Assembly (NCBI GenBank): GCA_051004015.1
Contig: JBPCKT010000055.1
Span: 57,026-121,025 of the forward strand
Reading direction: 5' to 3'
Length of the DNA stretch: 64,000 bases
From: SXOA01 sp051004015
Lineage (GTDB): Bacteria; Planctomycetota; Planctomycetia; Pirellulales; Pirellulaceae
The translations under genes were made by a program, and so were the position numbers. Position 1 is the stretch's first letter. Each line of letters starts with the position of its first letter. Below are positions 27,540-35,965 of the stretch, piece by piece. Under the pieces are notes generated by a model, which ran no database searches, was not told the origin of the DNA, and was given only the letters and a program-made list of their open reading frames with translations.

Positions 27540-28410
27540 TGGTTGACGGGGAGGCGAAATGAACGGTCCGTTCTTCGTCGCGGTGCCCAGCATGTGGCCG
27601 CGGCGCGCCAAGCGAAAAAGATTCTTTTGTTCATAGTGAACAAAATAGATGTTTCGCGCATCTAGTAATTGGAGGCGCGATGCGCGCGGAGCGATCTTCG
27701 CGAGTGGCCGGTTCCCATCAGAGAGGGAGCGATTGTTTTGCCGACTGAGGGGCACTTATACCGTTTTGCAGTGAATCGCCGGAGGCGAAGTTGCAAACCG
27801 TGTAGTGGCAGGGATTTGGGACGAGTGCCGGGGCGGGGCGTGAATTGAGAAAGAGGTTATCAGATGGCGAATAGAGCGAGTGATTCACGCCGGAAAGTCA
27901 ATGTAGTTAAGTACTTATGACAAAATGTGAATAATGATTGGTCGTATTTTGGCGAAAATGAATAGGAATAATCGCCGTAAAGCGATGAGCAGCAGAAGGT
28001 TACGGAAGGGCGGTTGGCGCGAGAAAGAGGGGTGGAAAAGTGAATAATCATAACCTGTCACCCCGCGCAAGATGCGGCGAGGCGGAGCCTCGGGGACGTG
28101 TGTTCACACACAGACCGTGGGAACAAGAGGGGATAAGTGTTGGTGTGATACTGCTCAGGAGACATGCCATGAGTGCGATGGAACAATTGTCGGCTTTCGC
28201 TGCCGCATTCTGGGCTTTCGCTTCGCGAAAGAACGCACTTTCGCGGAGCGAAAGGCGACTATGGGCGAAGGGGCTGGTGCGGAGGGGTGTTGGTAAACCA
28301 GGGGGGTTTCCCAACACATTTTGCTTGACGGGGTGGGGGGGAGTGTTGGTTTACCCGGGGGGTTTACCAACAGATGTTGGCCCGATGTTGCTGCGCGAGC
28401 CGGCCCCGTT
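27540..28410. repeat. Repeat-rich intergenic island
   Basis: No gene is seen in about 870 bases. An AT-rich part (27880-28050) carries several GTGAATAA/GATTCAC motifs. Then follow short palindromes: CGAGGC-GGA-GCCTCG (28078-28092), CTTTCGC-TTC-GCGAAAG (28215-28231), CTTTCGC-GGA-GCGAAAG (28238-28254), and two related hairpins starting GTGTTGG (28287-28317 and 28343-28373) with G-rich loops. Open frames here are antisense shadows or cross the repeats. Confidence 0.65.
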
Positions 28411-28614
28411 TCAGCAGTGGACTTCCTGCTGGTCCCACTCTTCGGTTTCGAGGGCCCAGTACCAGACGGCGACCATGCCGAGATTCTGTTCGTGGGAATG
28501 CGAAATGCCGATCAGGCGTTCCGGTCCCAGGGTGGTGGCGAATGCCGTCGCGGTGGCGAAGATTTTTGGCCAGGGGGAAGTGTGGCTCTTGAAGATCCTA
28601 AAGCGGGCTTGCAT
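28411..28614 (-). CDS. Small conserved-looking protein downstream of lspA
   Basis: A 67-residue protein reading QARFRIFKSHTSPWPKIF, then GPERLIGISHSHEQNLGMVA and VWYWALETEEWDQQ. The mixture of conserved-type residues (Trp, His, Gly) and the normal codon use suggest a real gene. It lies 19 bases after the lspA stop on the same strand, so it is probably the last gene of the DksA-LspA unit. ISHS...VAVWYW looks like a small uncharacterised family. No membrane segment is present. Function unknown. Confidence 0.6.
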   Translation of the reverse strand: MQARFRIFKSHTSPWPKIFATATAFATTLGPERLIGISHSHEQNLGMVAVWYWALETEEWDQQEVHC

Positions 28615-28633
28615 GAATCGCCTCGCAGAGAAG

Positions 28634-29302
28634 TTACGTAATGGGACTGGCCTCTGCCTCTGCTGCCGGTTTTTTTTCCCGGTAGGTCAGGGCATGAATG
28701 GCCAGCATAATCGCTCCCGCGACGAGGAACGAGTCGGCGAGGTTGAAATTGGGCCAGGGATTGAAGATCCGCAGCGGGACCTCCTTCCACTGGAACAGGA
28801 TCCAGTCCCGCACCGCGCCGGTGTATTCCGCCCCGATACCCGCCGGCAAGCCGCCGCGGTGCCAGAGCCCCAACCGGTCGTACAAGTTGCCGAGGATGCC
28901 GCCGGAGATGATGCCCAGGGCCACGGTCAGCCAGCGGTCGCGGGCCGCTTTGTAGATGAAGAGCCAGGTGAGGATGCCCAGGAGCGCGGCGACGGAGAGG
29001 GACGCGAAGATGAGCCGCTTGCCGCCTCCCATGCCGAAGAGCGCACCGGGATTGAGGGCCGTTTGAATTCCCAGCCGATCCTGGATCAGCCACCAGCTCG
29101 CCTGCTCGCCGGGATAGCCAAAGGTGCGGAAGACGGCTTCTTTGGAAAGGAGATCGGTCGTGCCTCCCACGATAGCTAGGGCAAAAAAGATGGCGTATGC
29201 CGTCCGCGAAACCGGGCCGGTGCTCAGCGAAGTGGAATCCTTCCCCCTGCCAACCGCTGCTTGCGAGGAATCCTGCGGCCGAGGCTTGCGTCGGCTGTTC
29301 AT
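28634..29302 (-). CDS. lspA: Lipoprotein signal peptidase (signal peptidase II)
   Basis: Start at ATG 29302, 25 bases after the upstream stop; a longer form would overlap that gene by 59 bases. The 222-residue protein has a basic leader of about 33 residues before the first membrane segment. Family motifs are GGTTDLLSKE, TALNPGALFG, SGGILGNLYDRLG with catalytic D142, and NFNLADSFL with catalytic D190. It cuts prolipoproteins before the lipid-modified cysteine in the inner membrane. The cytoplasmic leader is longer than in most LspA proteins, which is common in this phylum. Confidence 0.92.
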   Translation of the reverse strand: MNSRRKPRPQDSSQAAVGRGKDSTSLSTGPVSRTAYAIFFALAIVGGTTDLLSKEAVFRTFGYPGEQASWWLIQDRLGIQTALNPGALFGMGGGKRLIFASLSVAALLGILTWLFIYKAARDRWLTVALGIISGGILGNLYDRLGLWHRGGLPAGIGAEYTGAVRDWILFQWKEVPLRIFNPWPNFNLADSFLVAGAIMLAIHALTYREKKPAAEAEASPIT

Positions 29303-29327
29303 CGCATCGGCCGCCGGTCCGCCGGAC

Positions 29328-29738
29328 TTAGTGGCTGGGGACTTTGTCCGCGCACTTGATGCAGTGGGGGGTGTAGGGGAGGACATTCAAGCGAGTCTTG
29401 GGGATTTTGGTTTCGCACTCGGTGCAGACACCATAGACCCCCCCCTCGATTCGCTCAAGAGCGCCTTCAATCTGCCCCAGGGTGGTTCCGTCATGCTCCA
29501 TCAAGCTGAGCGTGAATTCCTGCTCGAAGGCGTCGGTCCCCATGTCGGCCATGTGAATGGGCATGCTGGAAAGGTCGCCGCTCGATTCGCTCCGCGTTTT
29601 TCGCAGGGCCGCATCCGCCAGCCCGGAAAAATCTCCCCGGAGTCGGTCCCGCAGGGCCAGCAAGGTTTCCTTATAGACCTTGGACTCACGCTTGTTCATC
29701 AGACTCTCCGAGGATGCTTTGAGCGGCGTCATGTACAT
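29328..29738 (-). CDS. DksA/TraR-family zinc-finger protein
   Basis: ATG 29738 is preceded by GGAGGG; the product has 136 residues. An N-terminal coiled-coil (NKRESKVYKETLLALRDRLR) and the acidic tip region (MADMGTDAFEQEFTLSL) precede a C4 zinc finger, CTEC...CIKC (C105, C108, C126, C129). DksA-type proteins bind the secondary channel of RNA polymerase. The DxxDxA tip motif of true DksA is replaced by DMGTDAFEQ, as in the broader TraR/DksA C4 group. It is followed after 25 bases by lspA, a pairing often seen in planctomycetes and other bacteria. Confidence 0.85.
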   Translation of the reverse strand: MYMTPLKASSESLMNKRESKVYKETLLALRDRLRGDFSGLADAALRKTRSESSGDLSSMPIHMADMGTDAFEQEFTLSLMEHDGTTLGQIEGALERIEGGVYGVCTECETKIPKTRLNVLPYTPHCIKCADKVPSH

Positions 29739-30001
29739 CCGGTTCCCTCCGCCGCGTTCATTAGCCGCCACCGGCCCTGGTGGGGCAATTTCGTTCTGTA
29801 GCCTTGTTATTGTAATTTGTAAGCGGCGTCGTGGTCAAATGGGTAGCGATGCCATTTGCAACTGTTTTCCATGAAAAGCGGGGAAAAGTGCCCACATCAA
29901 AGCTTCGGCGAGGGAATTGTCAAGAGAAACTGTCAAGAGAAATTGACAGTTGGGGCTACGGTTCGTGTGGCGAGGTGAAATGCAGCCCTTAGTACGAGCC
30001 A

Positions 30002-31297
30002 CTAGTACTGAATCGTCGAATCCGATTTCTTTGTCCCCTGGCTTCGCAGCTCTTGCATCATGAAGCTGATGCCGCGGCAGAATTCGCGGACCCCTTCGAT
30101 GTAGTTTTTCCGCTCGTCGGCGGCCTGAGCCCGGTTGCAGAATTCGTCGAAGGTCCGCCAGTCGATGTTCCAATTGCCGTCGCGGGCTGCTTCCCGCAAT
30201 TCTTCAATGACCTCCCCCAGTTTGCTGAGGAATTCGTGACCGGGGGCGCAGGTGGTGGCGGTGTAGGGTCCCTTCCCCAGGTGTCGGCCTCCGTCGAGCG
30301 TCACGCCGCCGCTGACCCCGAAGTGCTGCAACAGCCCGAAGCCGGCGATGAGCAGGGCGACCGCGCCGACCACGGCTGCCGCGATGTAATAGCTCATGAG
30401 CAGGATGACGATTGCCGCCAAAGCCAGCACTCCAGCGGCAATCCAGACTCCGGGATGAACCCCCTGCTTGCTCCTGGCCGCACCCACGGTGAGCGGCGGG
30501 GACTGGCTGGCGGATGTCGTCATCTCCGGCTTCACTACCTTGGCAATCAGGATCGTGCAGTTGTCAGGGCCGCCCCGGAGATTCGCCAGATCCACCAGCA
30601 CGCGCGCCGCTTCATCCGCCGGCAATGCGCCCATGATGGGGCCCAGTTCGTGGTCTTCCACTCGCCCCGTCAGGCCGTCGCTGCACAGCAAATAGACGTC
30701 CCCGAGCTCAATCGGCCAGGGGCCTTCCAAATCAATCTGCACATTGGCGTTGGGACCGAGCGAACGAGTGATCACGTTCTTGGGAACCGACGCGGCAATG
30801 TCGCTACCCGGCGGCAGTTGGCCGGAAGCCCGCAACTCCCATTGCAAGCTGTGGTCAAACGTCAGTTGATGCAACTGATTTCCCCGCCATCGATAGATGC
30901 GGCTGTCGCCGATATGGGCAGCCATGGCTCCCTGCGGCAGCAGCACGAGCACGCTGCAGGTGGTGCCCATGTTGTGAAAATCGGGGTTGGCGGTGCCGCG
31001 ACGAAAGACCTCGGAATTGGTCTCGCGAATCGCCTTCTCCAAGGCCTCGGGCGGCGAAAGGTCCCGGTGTTTGTGATAGAGGTGCGGAATGCCGTCCGCC
31101 GCCAGCTTGCTAGCGAGCTCTCCGGCGGCATGCGCCCCCATGCCATCGGCCACCATCAAGAAATGGCCCCGCGCCTGCCACAACTCGGCGGTGTCGGCCA
31201 CGACCAGGGCATGAGAGTCCTGGTTCGTCGTCCGCCGCATACCGACATCGGTGATAGCCGCCACCTGGAGGCAAGTCGAGTAATTCACCGCAGCCAC
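30002..31297 (-). CDS. PP2C-type protein phosphatase with membrane segments
   Basis: The 431-residue protein has a full PP2C domain in residues 1-255: NQDSH (25-29), VADGMGAH with D51, AHIGDSRIYRWR (GDSR 130-133), LLCSDGLTG (206-209) and RGGPDNCT (242-246). These residues hold the two metal ions that remove phosphate from Ser/Thr. Two hydrophobic segments follow at about 284-323, then a helical domain of about 100 residues. The catalytic part should be cytoplasmic. It would counteract Ser/Thr kinases; none is encoded here. The combination with a C-terminal membrane anchor is seen in other planctomycetes. Confidence 0.88.
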   Translation of the reverse strand: MAAVNYSTCLQVAAITDVGMRRTTNQDSHALVVADTAELWQARGHFLMVADGMGAHAAGELASKLAADGIPHLYHKHRDLSPPEALEKAIRETNSEVFRRGTANPDFHNMGTTCSVLVLLPQGAMAAHIGDSRIYRWRGNQLHQLTFDHSLQWELRASGQLPPGSDIAASVPKNVITRSLGPNANVQIDLEGPWPIELGDVYLLCSDGLTGRVEDHELGPIMGALPADEAARVLVDLANLRGGPDNCTILIAKVVKPEMTTSASQSPPLTVGAARSKQGVHPGVWIAAGVLALAAIVILLMSYYIAAAVVGAVALLIAGFGLLQHFGVSGGVTLDGGRHLGKGPYTATTCAPGHEFLSKLGEVIEELREAARDGNWNIDWRTFDEFCNRAQAADERKNYIEGVREFCRGISFMMQELRSQGTKKSDSTIQY

Positions 31298-31512
31298 AAG
31301 CCTCAGGAGAGTTTGGTTAAGGCCCCCGCCCGATTGGAAATACGCAGATAACCCTGTTTAACCCTATCCTAACCCCTTGGGGAGTCAAGAGTAAGGCTAA
31401 TTGGCGGGACGGCAATTCTCTCTGGGCGGAAATGGCGGCGGTTTCTATACTCCCGCGCCGTAACACCATGCCGTCAGAGTGCCGCACTTCCATCGCGCTT
31501 CTCAAGCCAACT

Positions 31513-32088
31513 ATGCCGCTGGGCCGCTACATTTTGCCGCGAAAGCCATTGCTCTTGCTGTTTCTGTGCGCGCTGGCCGTTCTTTCATCGGGAGGCTGCG
31601 TCCGCCGGCGGATGACGATTCGCACGAATCCTCCCGGTGCTCAGGTCTTCGTCGACGACCAGGAAATCGGCACGACACCCTGTTCCTCGGCCTATGTCTA
31701 TTACGGCACCCGCAAGGTGACGGTGATTAAGGACGGCTACAAGACCGAAACGCTTTATCACAAGTTTAGTCCGCCGTGGTATCAGATTCCGCCGCTCGAT
31801 TTCATCACCGAAAACCTGTTCAGCCGGGAAATCCGCGACGAGCGTATTATTGATGTCACGCTTGCGCCGCAGGAGATCGTTCCCGAGGCCGCTCTCCGGG
31901 AGCGGGCGGAAGGCCTGCGCCGCGATGCCCAGGGCCGCCAATACATGCCACTCATTCCCGCCGCGGCGACGCAAAAGCCAAACGCCACCGTGACCGAGCT
32001 CCCTGCCGAAACAGGCTACCCCGGCCAAGGGCTCAACCTCTTCCAGCCCGCGGGCGCGCCAGAACCGCTCACGCCCAAAGTTCCTTAG
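31513..32088 (+). CDS. PEGA-domain lipoprotein
   Basis: ATG 31513 precedes a lipoprotein signal (LLLLFLCALAVLSSGGC); 191 residues. Two other ATGs lie upstream in frame. After the cysteine comes a PEGA domain: TIRTNPPGAQVFVDDQEIGT and GTRKVTVIKDGYKTE, a small beta fold found in surface proteins. The rest (EIVPEAALRERAEGLRRDAQ and later) is not recognised. It is probably attached to a membrane outside the cytoplasm. Partner molecules are unknown. Confidence 0.8.
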   Translation: MPLGRYILPRKPLLLLFLCALAVLSSGGCVRRRMTIRTNPPGAQVFVDDQEIGTTPCSSAYVYYGTRKVTVIKDGYKTETLYHKFSPPWYQIPPLDFITENLFSREIRDERIIDVTLAPQEIVPEAALRERAEGLRRDAQGRQYMPLIPAAATQKPNATVTELPAETGYPGQGLNLFQPAGAPEPLTPKVP

Positions 32089-32096
32089 GATCGCGA

Positions 32097-32774
32097 CTAC
32101 TTTGTGGTTGACTCGGCGGGCCCTGTGAATTGAATCCAAGTCTTCGTCTGTTCACCCTCTTGGAAAGTTTCTGCCACCCAGAGGACGCGGCTGTACTTTT
32201 CGATCGGCACTGCATCGGTCAGAATCTCGCGTACTGACTTGGCTTTCGCTTCGATCCGGACCTTTGTTACATGGTCATTATAAGCATCAGTATTGGACCC
32301 ACCCCGACGGGTGTCGATTCCTTTGATGCTCTCACCGATTTTCACGGGAAGATCGGCGAGGACGCCTTCAAATTTGACGGTCGTCTTTTGGACCATGCTG
32401 TAGGTTCCAACTTTTTCCAAAGAGTTATCCACGATATGGACGACCTGCGGGTGTAGAGCATCCACAAAAATCAAGGCATCGTTAAGCTCGCTCTTCAACG
32501 CATCAACAAGCGACTCTCTCGACTTCGCTTGAGTTCCGACATTGACCCGCATGGAGGCGAGCGTTCTTTCGGTCGGGTTGCCCCTGCGCTCAATCGTAAA
32601 CCAACAATTGAACTGTTCTCCTAATCCTTCCAGTCTATTATCAAGTGACTCCATAGCATTCAACTCCTTCTTGAGTTTTTCATCTTCACCTTTGCTGCAA
32701 ACAGAGACGACACTTCCAAACACAAGCACCAGGCAGAATACGATTCGTAGCCTCACGTTTTGGGCTCCTTTCAA
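32097..32774 (-). CDS. Secreted/lipoprotein-like hypothetical protein
   Basis: The 225-residue protein has an N-terminal signal (LRIVFCLVLVFGSVVSVC) and a mature part with a coiled-coil start (EDEKLKKELNAMESLDNRLE). The rest (HPQVVHIVDNSLEKVGTYSM, DLPVKIGESIKGI) looks like a small secretin/STN-type domain, but I am not certain. It follows the interrupted glycosyltransferase frame after nine bases. Its codon use is less GC-rich than that of the genes to the left, like the rest of the 32-36 kb segment. Confidence 0.6.
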   Translation of the reverse strand: MKGAQNVRLRIVFCLVLVFGSVVSVCSKGEDEKLKKELNAMESLDNRLEGLGEQFNCWFTIERRGNPTERTLASMRVNVGTQAKSRESLVDALKSELNDALIFVDALHPQVVHIVDNSLEKVGTYSMVQKTTVKFEGVLADLPVKIGESIKGIDTRRGGSNTDAYNDHVTKVRIEAKAKSVREILTDAVPIEKYSRVLWVAETFQEGEQTKTWIQFTGPAESTTK

Positions 32775-32783
32775 TGGATGCTA

Positions 32784-33140
32784 TTAGGGCCATTCAACAG
32801 TTATTTTGTTCGGTGCTTCCGCGGTAACCTTGCGGCCCACAATGCCGGTCGTAAGCTCATGCCCACCGATCCTGACCTTGATGTTCTGAACTTGGACAAA
32901 GGTAGTAATGGCCTCGGTCGGGTCGGTCGGCCAACTAGCCGCTGCGGCACTTGTGCGCTGTACCCGATGGAGTCCCGTGGACTTGTATGTGAACGAAAAC
33001 ACCGGATCACGGTAAGTCCCCGTCGCGGTCATTCCTTGATTTATCGCCTTCCAGAAGAGCCCGCTTTTTTCCTCGACTTGGGCACTTGCGTAAACTGCAT
33101 CCAGACGATTTCCGAATTGGTCGTTCACCGGCACGTCCAA
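32784..33140 (-). pseudogene. Continuation of the glycosyltransferase frame beyond an in-frame TGA
   Basis: Directly after the TGA at 33141-33143 the same frame stays open for 118 more codons. It reads DVPVNDQFGNRLDAVYASAQ, then AINQGMTATGTYRDPVFSF and TGIVGRKVTAEAPNKITVEW, then a stop. The part before the TGA (MDEVILWTYYAQ) and this part look like one beta-rich domain of a planctomycete surface protein. The only possible start is a TTG next to the stop codon, without a ribosome-binding site. It is either the dead end of a damaged gene or is reached by read-through. Confidence 0.55.
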
Positions 33141-34622
33141 TCACTGAGCATAATAGGTCCAAAGTATAACTTCATCCATCAATAATGGGCCGAAGTAAGT
33201 GGGGCTTGTTGTCTTGTCGGCGACTTGGTTCACCGCGGGTACAGCACCGGACGCCTCGGGATGGGGCTCACCTACGGCCGTTGGAACGACAACAATCGCT
33301 TTGATAGACGCCAAGACTTCCCCTTGGTAACTCGCCTCGATGGTTGTATCCCCGTTGGGTTTATTAGTGGGCGTTTCACTTGTTCCCTTAACTCGAAAGA
33401 TCAGATACCCGGTTTCAGGTATGACTTCCTGAATTTCAATTTCAACACGATCCACGCCAGCGACGACCAGTGATACGTCAGAAACCGCGCCTGGGGGATT
33501 ACACACCAGATACGTTGTCACACTCACAGTTGACGATGCTAACGGCTTTGTGAACCCGGTCTTGATAGGATCCGTTTGGAAAGTGATCGTTACGGGGGGC
33601 GGCGAGGGACTTGGGGCAAACAAGACTATTGCTGGCCGCGAGCTGGACACGGTAGCGTGCAAGTTGGGCCAATCGAGGGCGAACCGCTGGGCGTACCAGA
33701 ACTCATCGCGGACGCGGCGAGCCATTAGATAGGAGCGCTCTTGCTCAACGCTCACGCGGTCGGACTGAAAGAGTTCCCAGGCCCGTGCCCACAGGCCCTC
33801 GGGATGTTCGCTCAGGCTGCCGGTGTATCGCTCGCGGCAACGCTCGACCCATTCGGACCAGACCGAGAACGTGAAGTGTTTGCGGGCCATCCGCAATTGG
33901 TTGACGACGATATGTTCAACAGGGACCGAATAGTTGTCAAATTCCTTCCGAAATCGATGACCAACCGAAGCTTCTGGATCATGCAGGATTCTGTGTCCTA
34001 GTAGGCAACACTTCAGCCCGAAGTCAATATCCTCAATCCCCCATATCCGCATGTGCGGATCAAACCCCATGAGCTTGTCGTATAGTTCCCGGCTAACCGC
34101 GAGCGCGCAGCCAATCAGAGCGGGAGACTCGTAAAAATCACGACCGCTTTCGCGCAGAGAGCGCAGCTTGGTTCGTCCAAGCCAGCTCGACTCGAGACGC
34201 TCGAGGTTAAGCGAGTAGCCGTGACCGACCTGTTTTGAGGAATTCCTCCAACGCTCAACATCCAAGGCCGGAACCCGCGGCGTGATGATCGCATCGCCAT
34301 TTAGCGCCTCGACATCCTCAACGAGCCGGGCTATCGCGCCATGCTCGGGCTTGGTATGTCCGTCCAGAAAGACGAGCACGTCTCCCGTTGCCTCTTGCGC
34401 TCCTAATGCTTTGGTTGGAGAAGCGCCCTGACGTGCTTCACTCTGGACGACGCGCACGCGAGGGAAACACCGTCGCACATCTTCAATCGAACCATCATTT
34501 GATGCGTCATCGGCCACCACGATCTCGTAATCCAAGTCAACGCACGTTTCGACGCACGAAGCCACTGTTTTAGAGAGCGACTCACCTTCGTTGTGAGCGG
34601 CGATGATCAAGCTAGAACGCAT
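33141..34622 (-). CDS. Family-2 glycosyltransferase with an unusual C-terminal extension
   Basis: The 493-residue protein begins with a GT2 domain: SSLIIAAHNEGESLSKTV, DYEIVVADDASNDGS, TGDVLVFLDGHTKPEHG (the metal-binding D-x-H), then ALIGCALAVSRELYDKLMG and WGIEDIDFGLKCCLLGH. It is closest in pattern to polypeptide-GalNAc-transferase-like GT2 enzymes. From about residue 345 the sequence changes to a beta-rich, Ig-like and threonine-rich region typical of surface proteins, unusual in a cytoplasmic transferase. It ends at an in-frame TGA with the reading frame open afterwards. The fusion probably arose by recombination. The GT domain itself looks intact. Confidence 0.75.
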   Translation of the reverse strand: MRSSLIIAAHNEGESLSKTVASCVETCVDLDYEIVVADDASNDGSIEDVRRCFPRVRVVQSEARQGASPTKALGAQEATGDVLVFLDGHTKPEHGAIARLVEDVEALNGDAIITPRVPALDVERWRNSSKQVGHGYSLNLERLESSWLGRTKLRSLRESGRDFYESPALIGCALAVSRELYDKLMGFDPHMRIWGIEDIDFGLKCCLLGHRILHDPEASVGHRFRKEFDNYSVPVEHIVVNQLRMARKHFTFSVWSEWVERCRERYTGSLSEHPEGLWARAWELFQSDRVSVEQERSYLMARRVRDEFWYAQRFALDWPNLHATVSSSRPAIVLFAPSPSPPPVTITFQTDPIKTGFTKPLASSTVSVTTYLVCNPPGAVSDVSLVVAGVDRVEIEIQEVIPETGYLIFRVKGTSETPTNKPNGDTTIEASYQGEVLASIKAIVVVPTAVGEPHPEASGAVPAVNQVADKTTSPTYFGPLLMDEVILWTYYAQ

Positions 34623-34795
34623 AGCATCCGTTTGGGATAGGTGGCCAAACGGCCTTTGTTAAGTCTATTCCTTACGCGACGCGTTGACAATCCCTTGCTC
34701 GCGGGCAAAAATTGTGTTTAGATTTATTTTCATTCAAGTCCCCGTTTTGAAGCGGGTCAGAATGTTCAGGGGACTGGAAGGTATCGAGAACTCTC

Positions 34796-35965
34796 ATGCG
34801 TCGCTCCTTGCTCCTTTCAACGAATACCGCCTCACCGGGCGCTGACCCCGTACGCCCACGCCAACTTTTTCGTCCGCGGGGAATTCCGAAGCCTAAAGTA
34901 GGCTTCATCACGCCCAATCTGCTCATTGGTGGCGTTGAACACTGGTTTCTCGGGGTGCTTCGACAAACTTCCGAGTATATTGACTGGGCGGTTGTGGTCG
35001 TGAACCCTACCGCAATCGAACCGGAAATGCGCATGCGAACTGAGGAGTTCGCGTCTGTCGGCGAGGGCGAACACGCGATTCCTCAGCTCCTGATTTGGGC
35101 TGACGTGATTGTAGCCTGGGGAATCGCCGACCTTTCACGGTTGCTCAGCAAGTTTTCTGGCCCCGTAGTCATTGTCTCTCACGGTTGCTGTGATTGGACC
35201 AAGCACTTCGTGGCCGGTTGTCGGGACGTGGCTACCCACCTTGTTGCAGTTTCCGAGGCGGCGGCAACCGTGTTTTCTGGCCGCACAGCAACTGTGATTC
35301 CCAATGGCGTGGACGCGCGCCGATGCCGGCCGACGCGGCCGCGCGAGGAACAACGGCAAGAGTGGGGACTTCAATCCTCCGAAATTGCAGTAGGTTTTGT
35401 CGGCCGGCTTTCGCCGGAGAAGAATCCGCTTGCCGTGTCCAGGGCAGTGGCTAATTTGGGACAAGGTTATCGCGCTGTATACGTTGGCAAAGGGTACGGT
35501 GTAGACCTTCGGCCGGATGCATTGCGTCTCACACCCGATGCCATTTTTGTCCCCCCAATATTCCAAGTTGGGAATGCCTACCATGCCTTAGACTGCGTTG
35601 TCATGGCTAGCCCAAGCGAGGGCTTCCCGATGGTCCTTGTCGAAGCGCTGCTCGCGGGCGTACCGGTTGTGGCAACGAGGGTCGGAGTACTTCCGGAATT
35701 AGAGTCTCGTCACGGGGTTCGGCTGGTTACGGTTCCCATCAATCCTTCTCCCCTCCAATTGGCCAACGCCGTTCGCACATCCATCAGCGCCCAGCAACTG
35801 CCGCTTGTCAAACGATTGAGAGGTATCGTCGGTATCGAATATTCAGAGGAAAGGATGGGAAAGCGATGGACTGACTATCTTCTCGAAGTCGCGGAAAGCT
35901 CTACGTTAACTCCAATTCCAACAAATACTTGTTCAACGAATCCCGCCCCGCGGTCTCGTCCGTGA
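34796..35965 (+). CDS. Family-4 glycosyltransferase
   Basis: The 389-residue protein has the GT-B layout. The N-terminal domain starts with KVGFITPNLLIGGVEHWFLG, and VIPNGVDARRCRP marks the linker. The C-terminal donor domain has VGFVGRLSPEKNP, then VMASPSEGFPMVLVEALLAGVPVVAT with the E-x7-E type motif. GT4 enzymes use nucleotide sugars, here probably for surface polysaccharide or glycan. It is divergent from the GT2 gene across a 170-bp gap and overlaps the end of the convergent DUF4139 gene by 65 bases. The last 25 residues are Pro/Thr-rich and may have been gained when this end formed. Confidence 0.85.
   Translation: MRRSLLLSTNTASPGADPVRPRQLFRPRGIPKPKVGFITPNLLIGGVEHWFLGVLRQTSEYIDWAVVVVNPTAIEPEMRMRTEEFASVGEGEHAIPQLLIWADVIVAWGIADLSRLLSKFSGPVVIVSHGCCDWTKHFVAGCRDVATHLVAVSEAAATVFSGRTATVIPNGVDARRCRPTRPREEQRQEWGLQSSEIAVGFVGRLSPEKNPLAVSRAVANLGQGYRAVYVGKGYGVDLRPDALRLTPDAIFVPPIFQVGNAYHALDCVVMASPSEGFPMVLVEALLAGVPVVATRVGVLPELESRHGVRLVTVPINPSPLQLANAVRTSISAQQLPLVKRLRGIVGIEYSEERMGKRWTDYLLEVAESSTLTPIPTNTCSTNPAPRSRP

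Noticed and set aside
28040..29179. Plus-strand open frame of 379 codons
   Set aside because: It is antisense to lspA and its 5' part runs through palindromic repeats; the protein has no family pattern.
33141..33143. Selenocysteine at the in-frame TGA
   Set aside because: The surrounding domain is not a redox protein, no SECIS-like hairpin is obvious right after the TGA and no selenocysteine genes are in the window. Nonsense mutation or gene debris is simpler.
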